64,000 nt of DNA from an uncultured bacterium. GTDB taxonomy: Bacteria; CSSED10-310; CALFER01. The stretch lies in contig CALFER010000098.1 in assembly GCA_937951895.1 (NCBI GenBank), forward strand, positions 31,859 through 95,858, in the 5' to 3' direction. This document shows positions 35,396-44,058 of the stretch, in pieces. The notes beneath the pieces are model-generated. The model worked only from the letters and a program-made list of their open reading frames with translations, had not been told where the DNA came from and ran no database searches. How positions within the stretch are numbered: the first letter of the stretch is position 1; each line of letters begins with the position of its first letter. A program made the position numbers and the translations under genes.

Positions 35396-36040
35396 TCATG
35401 ACTCCTGTTCCAACCGGCTGGCCAACTCATCGACACCGGGATAATTCGCGGCATAGTCACGCGATCGCTTGAGGAGTCGTTCAGCTTCCTCTACGTCCCT
35501 GTCTTGTTCGTAGATCAGCGTCGCGAGATTGAAGTAGGCGGCCGCAAGATCCGGAGCGACTTCGGATCGTCTTCCGAGATCTTCCACCTTCTGGAAGTAA
35601 TAGATCGCTTCCCGCTGCTGGTCGATCGTCGGATTGTTCACTGAATGCTTGCCGAGCTGGATCAGGATGCGAATCAGGTAGGGTTCGATCTGGTTGGGAT
35701 GTCTGAGGCTGATCCCGTGGGTGAGTTGATCCCCGAGTTTGGTGTCGGCGATCAGTTTTTCCCAGCCGGGTTCCAATCCGACCGCATACTCGCCGATCTT
35801 CTCCCAGCCGAAGGGAAACAGAATCCCCTGGTAACAGCTCAACAGACCTGTCGACGGGGTTAGAACGAGCTTCAATGACATGCGATTATTGATGCTGGCG
35901 ATGGCAAGAAGAACCAGGCAGACAAAAATGGCGAATGCGATGTGTCTGTGCCGGAAGTAACGCCTGGTGAGAAAATCGTAGTAGTAGGTTTTCGAGTCAA
36001 AGGGAGAAAGATTGACTGCTTCCTCGTTTTGATCGCGCAT
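35396..36040 (-). CDS. Membrane-anchored TPR-like protein
   Basis: A 214-residue protein with one transmembrane segment (about residues 33-50) after a positively charged N-terminus, then a periplasmic or cytoplasmic stretch and TPR-like helices (about 110-210, for example AAAYFNLATLIYEQDRDVEEAERLL). Its stop is three bases beyond the dinG stop on the opposite strand, and its start is divergent from the exosortase gene 148 bases away. GAGGG precedes the ATG. Divergence suggests possible co-regulation with the exosortase operon but no function can be assigned. Confidence 0.65.
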   Translation of the reverse strand: MRDQNEEAVNLSPFDSKTYYYDFLTRRYFRHRHIAFAIFVCLVLLAIASINNRMSLKLVLTPSTGLLSCYQGILFPFGWEKIGEYAVGLEPGWEKLIADTKLGDQLTHGISLRHPNQIEPYLIRILIQLGKHSVNNPTIDQQREAIYYFQKVEDLGRRSEVAPDLAAAYFNLATLIYEQDRDVEEAERLLKRSRDYAANYPGVDELASRLEQES

Positions 36041-36098
36041 CGTAAGAGCCCTCGATGATCCGACAGTGATCTGAATCCCCTTGATTCGGGCCTTCAGC

Positions 36099-36128
36099 TT
36101 GACGCCGTGACAACAAAATGACTATATT
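36099..36128 (+). promoter_or_regulatory. Sigma-70 promoter of the exosortase operon
   Basis: TTGACG (36099-36104), 18-base spacer, TATATT (36123-36128), about 60 bases before the exosortase start at 36189; five of six matches in each box. Confidence 0.62.
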
Positions 36129-36188
36129 CAAAACCGCTTTCGGATTCAAGGTGTCCGACCTTGACGGCTCTGGAGGAATAACCTGACG

Positions 36189-36767
36189 ATGCGAAGAATC
36201 ATCGAATTGCTCAAACAGAACAGTGTGCTGTTCAAGTTCTATTTCCTGTTTGCCTACTTCTGCCTGTTGTTCTACTTTTTCCTTCATTGGAAGGTTTCGG
36301 AAAAGTACATCGCCTATTACCTGCCGCTGATGATGGCCAAATCGGTTTCCGGTGTGCTGAATGTCTTCGGCGTTGCCGCCGAATCCGTCCATGCACAGGT
36401 AAAACTGCCGGGTTTCGGGTTCACGATCATCTATCATTGCGCCGGAATCTTCGGCATGATGATCTATGCCTCCGCTGTTCTCGCATATCCCGCCCGCCTG
36501 ATCGAAAAACTATATGGACTGGTGTTCGGATTCGTGGGGCTGTACATCATCAATACGATCCGCATGGCGGTTCTCGGTGTGATCGGCATGAAATGGCGCA
36601 CCCAGTTCGATTTTTATCATGAATACCTCTGGCAGGGCATTTTCATCATCTTCGTCATCGGATTCTGGGTGTTCTGGAAAGAAAAGATGATTCGCTCGAC
36701 GGGTGACGGGGGACCTCCGGACCCGGATGAAACCTCGACCCCATCCGCAGGTCCGGCGACCGCATGA
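36189..36767 (+). CDS. Exosortase/archaeosortase-family transpeptidase, XrtH-like
   Basis: A 192-residue inner-membrane protein with about six hydrophobic segments. The exosortase catalytic residues are all present: Cys84 in IIYHCAGIFGMM, Arg125 in NTIRMAVLG and His144 in FYHEYLWQG. The short single-domain form is closest to the XrtH type, which recognises IPTLxxWG-CTERM tails. It would cleave the C-terminal hydrophobic tail of exported proteins and may attach them to the surface. It overlaps the next gene by four bases (ATGA). Residues 170-192 are a Pro/Thr-rich tail. A secreted protein at 47653 carries a matching variant tail. Confidence 0.86.
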   Translation: MRRIIELLKQNSVLFKFYFLFAYFCLLFYFFLHWKVSEKYIAYYLPLMMAKSVSGVLNVFGVAAESVHAQVKLPGFGFTIIYHCAGIFGMMIYASAVLAYPARLIEKLYGLVFGFVGLYIINTIRMAVLGVIGMKWRTQFDFYHEYLWQGIFIIFVIGFWVFWKEKMIRSTGDGGPPDPDETSTPSAGPATA

Positions 36768-37513
36768 AGTACCTGCGATTCTTTCTCAATCCGCCCGGCA
36801 GGGGTCTCGGACTGTTTTTTTTCAAATTCCTCTTGTTCGCAGGCCTGGCATATTTCATCTGGGTGGAAATCCAGGTGCCGTACAACAATTTTCTTCAGGA
36901 TGTCGCACAATACTGGTTGAGCAACGATGCAACGGTCAGCCCGTTCATCCGGGCCCATCGATTCACTCCGGAACGAGGACTCTATGAGATGTCGTTTGCA
37001 CCGTATACCGCCGGCCCTGTTCAGCCCAATCGAACCGAGCATTTCTCGATCAAGATGATGCTGAATGTCCTGCACATGAACATCATCCCATTCCTGGCGT
37101 TCTTCTTCGCGACGCCTTTTTTTCGCCTCCGACGCTTTCTCGTTTACTTCCTCATCAGCGCTATCATCCTTGTCGCCAGCCACATCGCACACGTGGTTCT
37201 CGACATCAACGCCTACTATTTCCAGTATCAGATGGACAATAATTACTTTACAAGAGTGACCGTCACGCTGCAGGAGTTGCAGGATGTGATCAAGCCCTGG
37301 AAAACCCGAATCCGGATTCTGATCCTGTCACAGGCATTCATGGAACAGGCCGGCAGTATGCTCATCCCTGCATTTCTCTGGATGATCTATGCGGCGCCCT
37401 GGCTTCTCGCAGGCGTGCAACCCGTCAAGCGTGTCACGGCATCTTCGCCACGGCAGACTTCTCCACCATCGAAGGCCGATCCAGAAGCGTCTCAAGAGTC
37501 TCAAACGCCTTGA
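36764..37513 (+). CDS. Membrane partner protein of the exosortase
   Basis: A 249-residue protein with four likely transmembrane segments (about 18-34, 107-122, 126-150, 190-215) and a periplasmic-looking loop between the first two. It overlaps the exosortase gene by ATGA, so they are translated together. Short exosortases of the XrtH type are often encoded with a membrane protein of similar size, and this is the probable homologue, although I could not align it. The last 27 residues are a Ser/Pro-rich tail whose coding sequence overlaps the end of the protease gene on the other strand by 80 bases. Confidence 0.62.
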   Translation: MKYLRFFLNPPGRGLGLFFFKFLLFAGLAYFIWVEIQVPYNNFLQDVAQYWLSNDATVSPFIRAHRFTPERGLYEMSFAPYTAGPVQPNRTEHFSIKMMLNVLHMNIIPFLAFFFATPFFRLRRFLVYFLISAIILVASHIAHVVLDINAYYFQYQMDNNYFTRVTVTLQELQDVIKPWKTRIRILILSQAFMEQAGSMLIPAFLWMIYAAPWLLAGVQPVKRVTASSPRQTSPPSKADPEASQESQTP

Positions 37514-38975
37514 TCGCTTCCCTGATCTGAGTCTGGTTGATCACCCGGACTCGTTCCCCTTCCTCGGGACTCAAAAATACCGCTTTCGCCTCACGAAGCA
37601 ATCCGTCCTGAATCGCTGCTCGATCCGAATCCAGATCTTCCGTTTTCAGAGGGATGTCGTGTGTGCGGCAGTATGCGATGAATGCATCGATTGCCGAATC
37701 AGGGATTGCCTCGAGATTCGGGGTATTGAGTCTGAGATTTTCACCGTGTTCGACGATGAAGTTGAAGAATGCGGAGATGGATTCGATCCTGAGCAGATTG
37801 ACACTGAGTTCTTCTTCCTTGACATCGATATCAGGCACGATACCACCGACATGAGCAGGGGATTGGCTGTTCGAATCCGCCGGTAAGAATTCCTCAAAAT
37901 GGAGAGTCTGATCGGAATGAACCGTATCACGATGCGGGATCCGATAGGGTTTCTGAATGAACTTGCCGGCCGGAGTAAAGTATTGGGCGGTGGTGATCTG
38001 CAACGCGGTGTTCAGATCGGTTGGAAACTGTGTGCCCACCAGACCTTTTCCATGTGTATTCGTTCCGATGATCAGGCCGCGATTGTGATCCTGAACAGCA
38101 CCGGCGACAATCTCCGATGAACTGGCGCTGCCGGAGTTCACGAGAATGATCAGGGGGAGATCCCGGAATTGGCCGTTTGCCCGGCAGCGGAGTTCCATGT
38201 CGGAATCTTTCTGCCGGCCATGTGTCGATACGATCAGATCGCCCTTCCTGAGAAAAAACGATGCGACGTCTTCAGCGGCGGATAAGAGCCCTCCGCTGTT
38301 GTAGCGCAGATCGACTATCAGCTTGGTGACTTTTTCCGCAACCAGCTTGTTGATCATCTGTCCGAGTTCATTACCGGTTGTTGCCGTGAATTCGGTGATC
38401 CGCACATATCCGATGTGTGGGGCGACGAAAAATCCGCCGCGAACGCTGTTGAGCGCAATCCGATCGCGCACGATTTCAAACTGAAGCAGGTCGGGGAGAC
38501 CATGGCGTTTGATCCCGATCCTGACCTTGGAGCCCCTGTCCCCTCGGAGCTTTTTAATAACATCGGAGTTGGTGATCTTTGCGGTTGTCTCGCCATCGAT
38601 TTCGACAATGATGTCTCCGGGGCGGAGACCGAGTTTCCATGCGGGTGATCCTTCGATCGGAGCGATGACAACGAGCTCCCCGTCACGGATGTCGAACGAA
38701 ATCCCGATACCGAAAAAGCTCCCCTTCTGCTGATCCTGCATGTAATCGTAGACTTCCTCATCCAGAAACTGCGTGTAAGGATCCAACGTTCGCAACATCC
38801 CGTGAATCCCCTCGACCAGGAGGCTTTTTTCATCGACGGTGTCCGCGGATCGAGTCACGAGGACATCGAGTGCGCGTGACAGGGTTTTCAGGTTCTGCTC
38901 CTGTCCGCTCTCAACTGGAGCTGAAACAAACACGATCGCGACGGCAACCGACACTACAAAAAACAATCTGCTCAT
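37434..38975 (-). CDS. C-terminal processing peptidase, S41 family, with PDZ domain
   Basis: A 513-residue periplasmic serine protease of the CtpA/Prc type: signal peptide (residues about 3-22), a PDZ domain (about 90-175, with GIGISF and GLRPGDIIVEIDG), and the catalytic domain with a Ser in the SGSASSSE block (281-288) and Lys310 in HGKGLVG, giving the Ser-Lys dyad. It trims C-termini of envelope proteins. The tail after residue 420 is a long helical extension, longer than in small CtpA proteins. GGAAGG lies before ATG 38975. It is convergent with, and overlaps, the exosortase partner gene. Confidence 0.92.
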   Translation of the reverse strand: MSRLFFVVSVAVAIVFVSAPVESGQEQNLKTLSRALDVLVTRSADTVDEKSLLVEGIHGMLRTLDPYTQFLDEEVYDYMQDQQKGSFFGIGISFDIRDGELVVIAPIEGSPAWKLGLRPGDIIVEIDGETTAKITNSDVIKKLRGDRGSKVRIGIKRHGLPDLLQFEIVRDRIALNSVRGGFFVAPHIGYVRITEFTATTGNELGQMINKLVAEKVTKLIVDLRYNSGGLLSAAEDVASFFLRKGDLIVSTHGRQKDSDMELRCRANGQFRDLPLIILVNSGSASSSEIVAGAVQDHNRGLIIGTNTHGKGLVGTQFPTDLNTALQITTAQYFTPAGKFIQKPYRIPHRDTVHSDQTLHFEEFLPADSNSQSPAHVGGIVPDIDVKEEELSVNLLRIESISAFFNFIVEHGENLRLNTPNLEAIPDSAIDAFIAYCRTHDIPLKTEDLDSDRAAIQDGLLREAKAVFLSPEEGERVRVINQTQIREAIKAFETLETLLDRPSMVEKSAVAKMP

Positions 38976-39130
38976 GCCTGCATCCTTCCAAGTGCGACTC
39001 GACACAAAGTTCTCGAGTGTAACCTAACACCAACCTTCTGGCACTGCAATCCAATCCACCGCCTCAATCGTCTCTTTCATTAAAGAATGAAATCGTTTAA
39101 CATGCGCATGGAAAACAAGGAGGTTGGCGG

Positions 39131-39664
39131 ATGAGCGAAACAGAATGGAAGGACATCGAGATCGGCGCGGAAGTGGATGTGTCCCAGATCATGGCCCAGA
39201 TCCGGAAACGGATCGAAGAAAAGCAGAAGGCGGGCATCTACACGGAAGAAGGAATCGCAGAACTGGCCGAAGCCCGGATTCTGCAGTTTGCCGAAGATGC
39301 CGAGATCGACTCTGCATTGCTCGAACGCCTGATGTCTCCCGATCACTCCTGGAACATCAACCCGGGATATGTTATCTCCACGCATCGCTCAGGCATCCAG
39401 GCAAAACTGATCGTTTGTGCAAAAAAGATGGTTCGCCCGTTCATCCGTTTGTATTCCGATCATCTGATCAGCAGACAGGCCCAGATCAACCAATATTTCG
39501 TGCATCTGATTCACAATCTGGTTCGTGAAATCACCCGGCTTCAGATCAATCACTCGAACCTCGTGTACCGAGTCGATCGACTCGAACGTGAGAAGGACAT
39601 CACCGAGCGCCGATTGAAAACGCTGGAACAGATGGTGCAGTTCAAGCAAACCGACGGTCGCTAG
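39131..39664 (+). CDS. Coiled-coil protein leading the glycosyltransferase cluster
   Basis: A 177-residue soluble protein, charged and largely helical. The N-terminal VDVSQIMAQIRKRIEE segment and a coiled coil at about residues 130-172 (TRLQINHSNLVYRVDRLE) are clear. Similar short helical proteins often stand at the head of surface-glycan clusters, where they may organise enzymes, but I recognise no named family. AAGGAGG precedes the ATG, and the first GT4 gene starts 24 bases after the stop. Confidence 0.6.
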   Translation: MSETEWKDIEIGAEVDVSQIMAQIRKRIEEKQKAGIYTEEGIAELAEARILQFAEDAEIDSALLERLMSPDHSWNINPGYVISTHRSGIQAKLIVCAKKMVRPFIRLYSDHLISRQAQINQYFVHLIHNLVREITRLQINHSNLVYRVDRLEREKDITERRLKTLEQMVQFKQTDGR

Positions 39665-39687
39665 CCTGGTTGACACCTTTCCCGACC

Positions 39688-40866
39688 ATGAAAATTGCCT
39701 GCATAGTCCAACGATACGGGGACCAGATCGTCGGCGGCGCGGAATTGCACTGCCGCCTGGTCGCAGAGCGTCTTGCGGCGATGCACTCTGTGGAGATTCT
39801 GACCACCTGCGCGACGGATTATCTGACCTGGGAGAATGTTCTTCCGGAGGGGATCGAACAGGTGGGGCCGTGCACCGTCCGGCGATTCCCGGTATCGAGA
39901 CCACGGCCTCCCGACTTCGATGATCTCGCGTTCCGCGTGCTCCATTCTACTGCTTCCTCAGCACTCCAGATGGAATATCTCGAGGCGCATGGTCCGTTCG
40001 CTCCCTCCCTCGTTGAGCATCTCGCAAATCGACCCGATATCGATGCCTTTATCTTTTTTTCCTATCGCTACTGGATAACGTGCAACGGTGTGGAACGCGC
40101 AGGAGATCGATCGATACTGGTCCCGACTGCCGAACATGATCGTGCGATCTATCTCGACGTCTACCACAATGTATTCAGAAAGGCCTCGCAGATCGCGTTC
40201 AACTCGATCGAGGAAAAAGAGCTGATTGGGCGAGCGACCGGGATGACGGAACTGCCGGGGGAGATCATCGGTGTCGGACTGCCGGATGTTCCACCTTCCG
40301 ATTTTACAAGACTGGTTGATCGATATGATCTCGATGCTCCATACATGGTATACATAGGACGGATCGAGCGATCGAAGGGGTGTGCGGAACTGGTAGGCCA
40401 GTATCTCAAATGCGCCGATAACAATCATGAATTGCCTCAGCTGGTCCTGATCGGGAAACAGCATATTCCCATCCCGGATCATTCAAAAATCCGCTGCCTG
40501 GGCATTCTTCCCGAAGATCTCAAACTGGCTGTTCTTCAAAACGCCCTGTTTCTGATCATGCCGAGTCGGTATGAGAGTCTGTCCATGGTGCTGTTGGAAG
40601 CCTGGCGGATGCGGCGTCCTGTCATGGTCAACGGTAACTGTGATGTTTTGCGTGGTCAATGCTTGAGGTCGCAGGGCGGCTTGTATTACCGTAATTATGA
40701 CCAGTTCGCCGAAGTCATGCATCTGATGTGCCGCAACGACGCACTGCGCGAAAGACTCGGCGATAACGGTTTCAGATACTATCAGCGGAATTACAGCTGG
40801 GATGTGATCCTGAACAAGTACAGCATCCTGATCGGACGGATCGGGGATCGGCGGGGAGCGGAATGA
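39688..40866 (+). CDS. GT4-type glycosyltransferase
   Basis: A 392-residue GT-B enzyme. The N-terminal acceptor domain begins MKIACIVQRYG and includes GGAELHCRLVAERL; the C-terminal donor domain carries YIGRIERSKGC and the EX7E motif (SRYESLSMVLLEAW) that binds the nucleotide sugar. It probably uses a sugar nucleotide to extend a cell-surface glycan. ATG 39688 begins the family sequence; TTG 39670 in the same frame is less likely. It is closely similar in order and motifs to the next gene, which it overlaps by ATGA. Confidence 0.85.
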   Translation: MKIACIVQRYGDQIVGGAELHCRLVAERLAAMHSVEILTTCATDYLTWENVLPEGIEQVGPCTVRRFPVSRPRPPDFDDLAFRVLHSTASSALQMEYLEAHGPFAPSLVEHLANRPDIDAFIFFSYRYWITCNGVERAGDRSILVPTAEHDRAIYLDVYHNVFRKASQIAFNSIEEKELIGRATGMTELPGEIIGVGLPDVPPSDFTRLVDRYDLDAPYMVYIGRIERSKGCAELVGQYLKCADNNHELPQLVLIGKQHIPIPDHSKIRCLGILPEDLKLAVLQNALFLIMPSRYESLSMVLLEAWRMRRPVMVNGNCDVLRGQCLRSQGGLYYRNYDQFAEVMHLMCRNDALRERLGDNGFRYYQRNYSWDVILNKYSILIGRIGDRRGAE

Positions 40867-42050
40867 GAATCGGGTGTGTGATACAGCGTTACGGTCTTGA
40901 AATCTCGGGAGGAGCGGAACTGCACTGCAGGCTGATCGCAGAGCATCTGGCGCAGCGGCATGATGTCGATGTCTTCACGACCTGCGCCCATGACTATGTA
41001 CATTGGAAAAACTACTTCAAGGCGGGTTCTGAGTATATCAATCGGGTTCGGGTGCATCGATTTCCGGTCAAGAAGACCCGGAGCATGTATCGATTTATCG
41101 ATGTTCAGACTCTGGCTTTCCAGGGTAATCAGCCACGCGAGATCGAAGAACGATGGATTCGGGAAAATGGACCATTCTGCCCGGCCCTCATTGATGCCGT
41201 CCGAACCCGGTCTGATGTCGATGTCTGGATCCTGTTCAGTTACCGGTATTGGACAACCGTCGAGACATTACGGTTGGTGCGCGACCGCGCGATTCTCGTG
41301 CCGACGGCCGAGCATGATCCGGCGTTGCATCTCGGAGTCTTCGCAGACCTGTTCAAACTTCCGGCGGCCTTTGCATACAACAGCATTGAAGAACGGAATC
41401 TGATCCAGACGATCGCCGGAAACCGGGATGTTCCGGGCGATGTAATCGGTGTCGGGCTTCCATCGATGTCGGAAACCGAAGTCGAAGCTTTAAAAACACA
41501 GTTCAATCGATATCGACCCTATATCTTGTACATCGGCAGAATCGACAAGAACAAAGGCTGCGACCATCTTTTCCGATACTTCAGGAGGTATTGCGATGAA
41601 CACTCCAGACCGATCAACCTGCTTCTGATCGGTTCATCGGTTTTGCCGACACCTCAACATCCACGCATCCACCATCTCGGGTTCGTATCTGAATCCGAGA
41701 AAAACGCTGCACTGGCGGGCGCGGCGGCGTTGATCATGCCCAGCCAATATGAGAGTCTTTCCATGGTTGTTCTCGAGTCGTGGAGGCTCTCAAGACCGGT
41801 TCTGTGCAACCGTTCGTGCGAAGTCCTGGAAGGCCAGTGCCTCAGATCGAACGGCGGATTGCCATACCGCGGATATGAGGAGTTTTCCGAAGCGCTGAAC
41901 TATATAATCGAACATCCGGCAATCGCGGATCGCATCGGTGTTCAGGGGAATCGATACTATCAACAACACTATCAGTGGCCTGTCATCGAACAGAAGTATG
42001 ATCGATTGCTGAAACTGGTGCAGCAACGGCAAAGAGGAACACACGCTTGA
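40863..42050 (+). CDS. GT4-type glycosyltransferase (paralogue of preceding gene)
   Basis: A 395-residue GT-B enzyme whose N-terminus (MRIGCVIQRYGLEISGGAEL) and middle (SYRYWTT, VPTAEHDPAL, GVGLP) mirror those of the gene before it; the donor site is SQYESLSMVVLESW and YIGRIDKNKGC. The shared blocks along the whole length show that the two arose by duplication. ATG 40863 overlaps the preceding stop. Its own stop overlaps the TTG start of the membrane protein gene. Each enzyme probably adds a different residue to the same glycan. Confidence 0.85.
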   Translation: MRIGCVIQRYGLEISGGAELHCRLIAEHLAQRHDVDVFTTCAHDYVHWKNYFKAGSEYINRVRVHRFPVKKTRSMYRFIDVQTLAFQGNQPREIEERWIRENGPFCPALIDAVRTRSDVDVWILFSYRYWTTVETLRLVRDRAILVPTAEHDPALHLGVFADLFKLPAAFAYNSIEERNLIQTIAGNRDVPGDVIGVGLPSMSETEVEALKTQFNRYRPYILYIGRIDKNKGCDHLFRYFRRYCDEHSRPINLLLIGSSVLPTPQHPRIHHLGFVSESEKNAALAGAAALIMPSQYESLSMVVLESWRLSRPVLCNRSCEVLEGQCLRSNGGLPYRGYEEFSEALNYIIEHPAIADRIGVQGNRYYQQHYQWPVIEQKYDRLLKLVQQRQRGTHA

Positions 42051-42997
42051 CGAAATCGCTTTCATCTGTCGTCTCCATATTCATCGCGGTGCTCGCATCG
42101 CAGATCATTCTGGGCACCCTGATCATAGCCCTGCAGTCCACTGTGCCCGGACGGATCCAAAACTCCCCCTTGTTCTCGGTTGTCGTCATGACGCCTGCCG
42201 TGACCGGGTTTCTCCTGGGCGGTCTCTTCATCGGGCGGATCGAGCGAACTCAGCCTGCGGTCTGGTGGGTGGCCGCATGTCTCAATTCGATCATCTTTGT
42301 GATCGACGATCTGGTATCCGGCGATTTCTCCTTCTCCTGGATCTCGGATCCCCATGCATGGTTCAATATCGGCGGAAGCGTTGCTCTCTGGTTTTTCGGA
42401 GCATATATCGGGAAACTGTCCTATTCCTGGAAACCGGATGATCGATTCGACAGTAATCTGAAGAAATATGTGTCGATTGTCGTTCTGTGCATCATGGGGC
42501 TGAATCTGACCTCCTGGGCCGCCATTCACTTTTCCAGATGGAATCGGATAGCGCGAACGATCGATCTGACGATTCCCGAAGGAGCCGACGAAGTCACAAT
42601 CGGAACGCAGTCCCCCCTCGTTGCGCGTCAACGCGTATTCGACATGACACTGCCTGCCGGTTCCTCGATGATCGCTGACTTCTATTCAACACAATTCAGT
42701 TCGCCCGCGTTCAGTGATGTTTCCGAGAAGCTGACCGGTCGGATCGGCGGTCTCTGGGAACTCAAAGAGGCGTCCGAGGAAACAGGGAATCAACCGGTTC
42801 AACACACAACCGCACACTGGCAGGATCTGAGCGGTGAGGTTCTGATCTCGCTGTTTTGCCGAGCGGAGCGGGTCGATCCGTCACAGGAGTGGTCTGCGAC
42901 GGAGTGGCGTGTCCGGTCCGCCATCGTCAGCAGTCAGTATGTCGAACCGGCAGCGCCGCAAGATGCTGCACCCGCTCCGGTGGAGGGTGAACCGTGA
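42047..42997 (+). CDS. Membrane protein of unknown function in the glycosyltransferase operon
   Basis: A 316-residue protein with four hydrophobic segments in the first 150 residues (about 8-30, 44-64, 70-90, 138-158) and a soluble remainder with beta-rich pattern (DLTIPEGADEVTIG, VFDMTLPAGSS) ending in an Ala/Pro-rich tail (PAAPQDAAPAPVEGEP). It begins with TTG 42047, overlapping the upstream stop by TTGA. It is not a glycosyltransferase by motif. Position between two pairs of glycosyltransferases suggests involvement in assembly or export of the glycan. Confidence 0.6.
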   Translation: MTKSLSSVVSIFIAVLASQIILGTLIIALQSTVPGRIQNSPLFSVVVMTPAVTGFLLGGLFIGRIERTQPAVWWVAACLNSIIFVIDDLVSGDFSFSWISDPHAWFNIGGSVALWFFGAYIGKLSYSWKPDDRFDSNLKKYVSIVVLCIMGLNLTSWAAIHFSRWNRIARTIDLTIPEGADEVTIGTQSPLVARQRVFDMTLPAGSSMIADFYSTQFSSPAFSDVSEKLTGRIGGLWELKEASEETGNQPVQHTTAHWQDLSGEVLISLFCRAERVDPSQEWSATEWRVRSAIVSSQYVEPAAPQDAAPAPVEGEP

Positions 42998-44058
42998 TCG
43001 TTCATCAGATGCTCCCCTGCTTCTCGTATGGTGACGCGATTGGAGACGACACACTGGCGCTCCAGAAGATTTTCCGATCGATGGGGCACACGAGCCGGAT
43101 ATATGCAGGGATCATCAATCATCGGGATGTCGACGATGCCCTTCCCTGGAAAAAACACAGGGATGTGAGCGGGCCTGGGCGGTTTCTGGTGTATCATTTT
43201 TCGATCGGATCAGAAATTACCCGTTATCTGCTGACGATCCCGGATCGTCTGATTCTGGTTTTTCATAACATCACACCTGCCCACTGGTTTACCGGCCTTT
43301 GTCCACACCTGACCGAAGTGACCGCCGAAGGACTCGACGAACTGATGCTGCTCCGTGAAAAAACCGAAGTGGCATGGGCGGACTCGGAATTCAATGCCCA
43401 TATTTTAAGGAATCTCGGATTCAGCAATGTCCGGTATCTGCCCATCGTCTTCGATCTCGATCGCTTCAACCTGAACCCGGATCCCGTTTTCACCCGGATG
43501 TATCACTCGACCCAGAAAACATGGTTGTTCACAGGTCGGGTTGTGCCGAACAAATGCCATGAGGATCTGATCAAGGCGTTCGGCATCTACAAAAAGACGA
43601 TTGAGCCACACTCCCGTCTCATGCTCGTCGGCGATAATAAAAATTGCAGGCATTACACCGATTCCCTCTTGAAACTGGTCGACCGGCTGCGAATACCCGA
43701 TGTGTATTTTACCGGAATGATCTCGGATGCCGAACTCGTCAGCGCTTTCAGATTAGCGGATATCTTTGTCTGTATGAGTGCCCATGAGGGATTCTGTGTC
43801 CCGTTGCTGGAGGCGATGTATTTTGATCTTCCGGTGCTGGCATATGCCGCAGGAGCGGTTCCCGGCACGATGGACGGTGCCGGGGTGTTGATCCATGAGA
43901 AGCGGCATGAGGAAACAGCGGAACTGGCGAACCGGCTCATCACGGACAAGGATCTTCGCGCGAAAGTGCTCGATGGACAGCGCTCCCGATTGCGGAGGTT
44001 TCAAACGATGGATGTTCCGGGCCGCGTTGCGGAATTACTGGGAGAGCTGATCCGGTGA
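42994..44058 (+). CDS. GT4-type glycosyltransferase
   Basis: A 354-residue GT-B protein: the N-terminus begins MIVHQMLPCFSYGDAIGDD, and the donor domain has WLFTGRVVPNKCHEDLIKAF and the EX7E motif in SAHEGFCVPLLEAM. It starts with GTG at 42994, overlapping the stop of the membrane protein gene by GTGA. It shares its layout with the following gene (DAIGD, VVPNKC and EGFCVPL blocks), which marks a second duplicated pair in this operon. Confidence 0.85.
   Translation: MIVHQMLPCFSYGDAIGDDTLALQKIFRSMGHTSRIYAGIINHRDVDDALPWKKHRDVSGPGRFLVYHFSIGSEITRYLLTIPDRLILVFHNITPAHWFTGLCPHLTEVTAEGLDELMLLREKTEVAWADSEFNAHILRNLGFSNVRYLPIVFDLDRFNLNPDPVFTRMYHSTQKTWLFTGRVVPNKCHEDLIKAFGIYKKTIEPHSRLMLVGDNKNCRHYTDSLLKLVDRLRIPDVYFTGMISDAELVSAFRLADIFVCMSAHEGFCVPLLEAMYFDLPVLAYAAGAVPGTMDGAGVLIHEKRHEETAELANRLITDKDLRAKVLDGQRSRLRRFQTMDVPGRVAELLGELIR

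Noticed and set aside
39076..39093. Inverted repeat TTTCATT/AATGAAA upstream of the coiled-coil gene
   Set aside because: Seven-base A/T-rich arms with a four-base loop are weak as terminator or operator and have no second copy.
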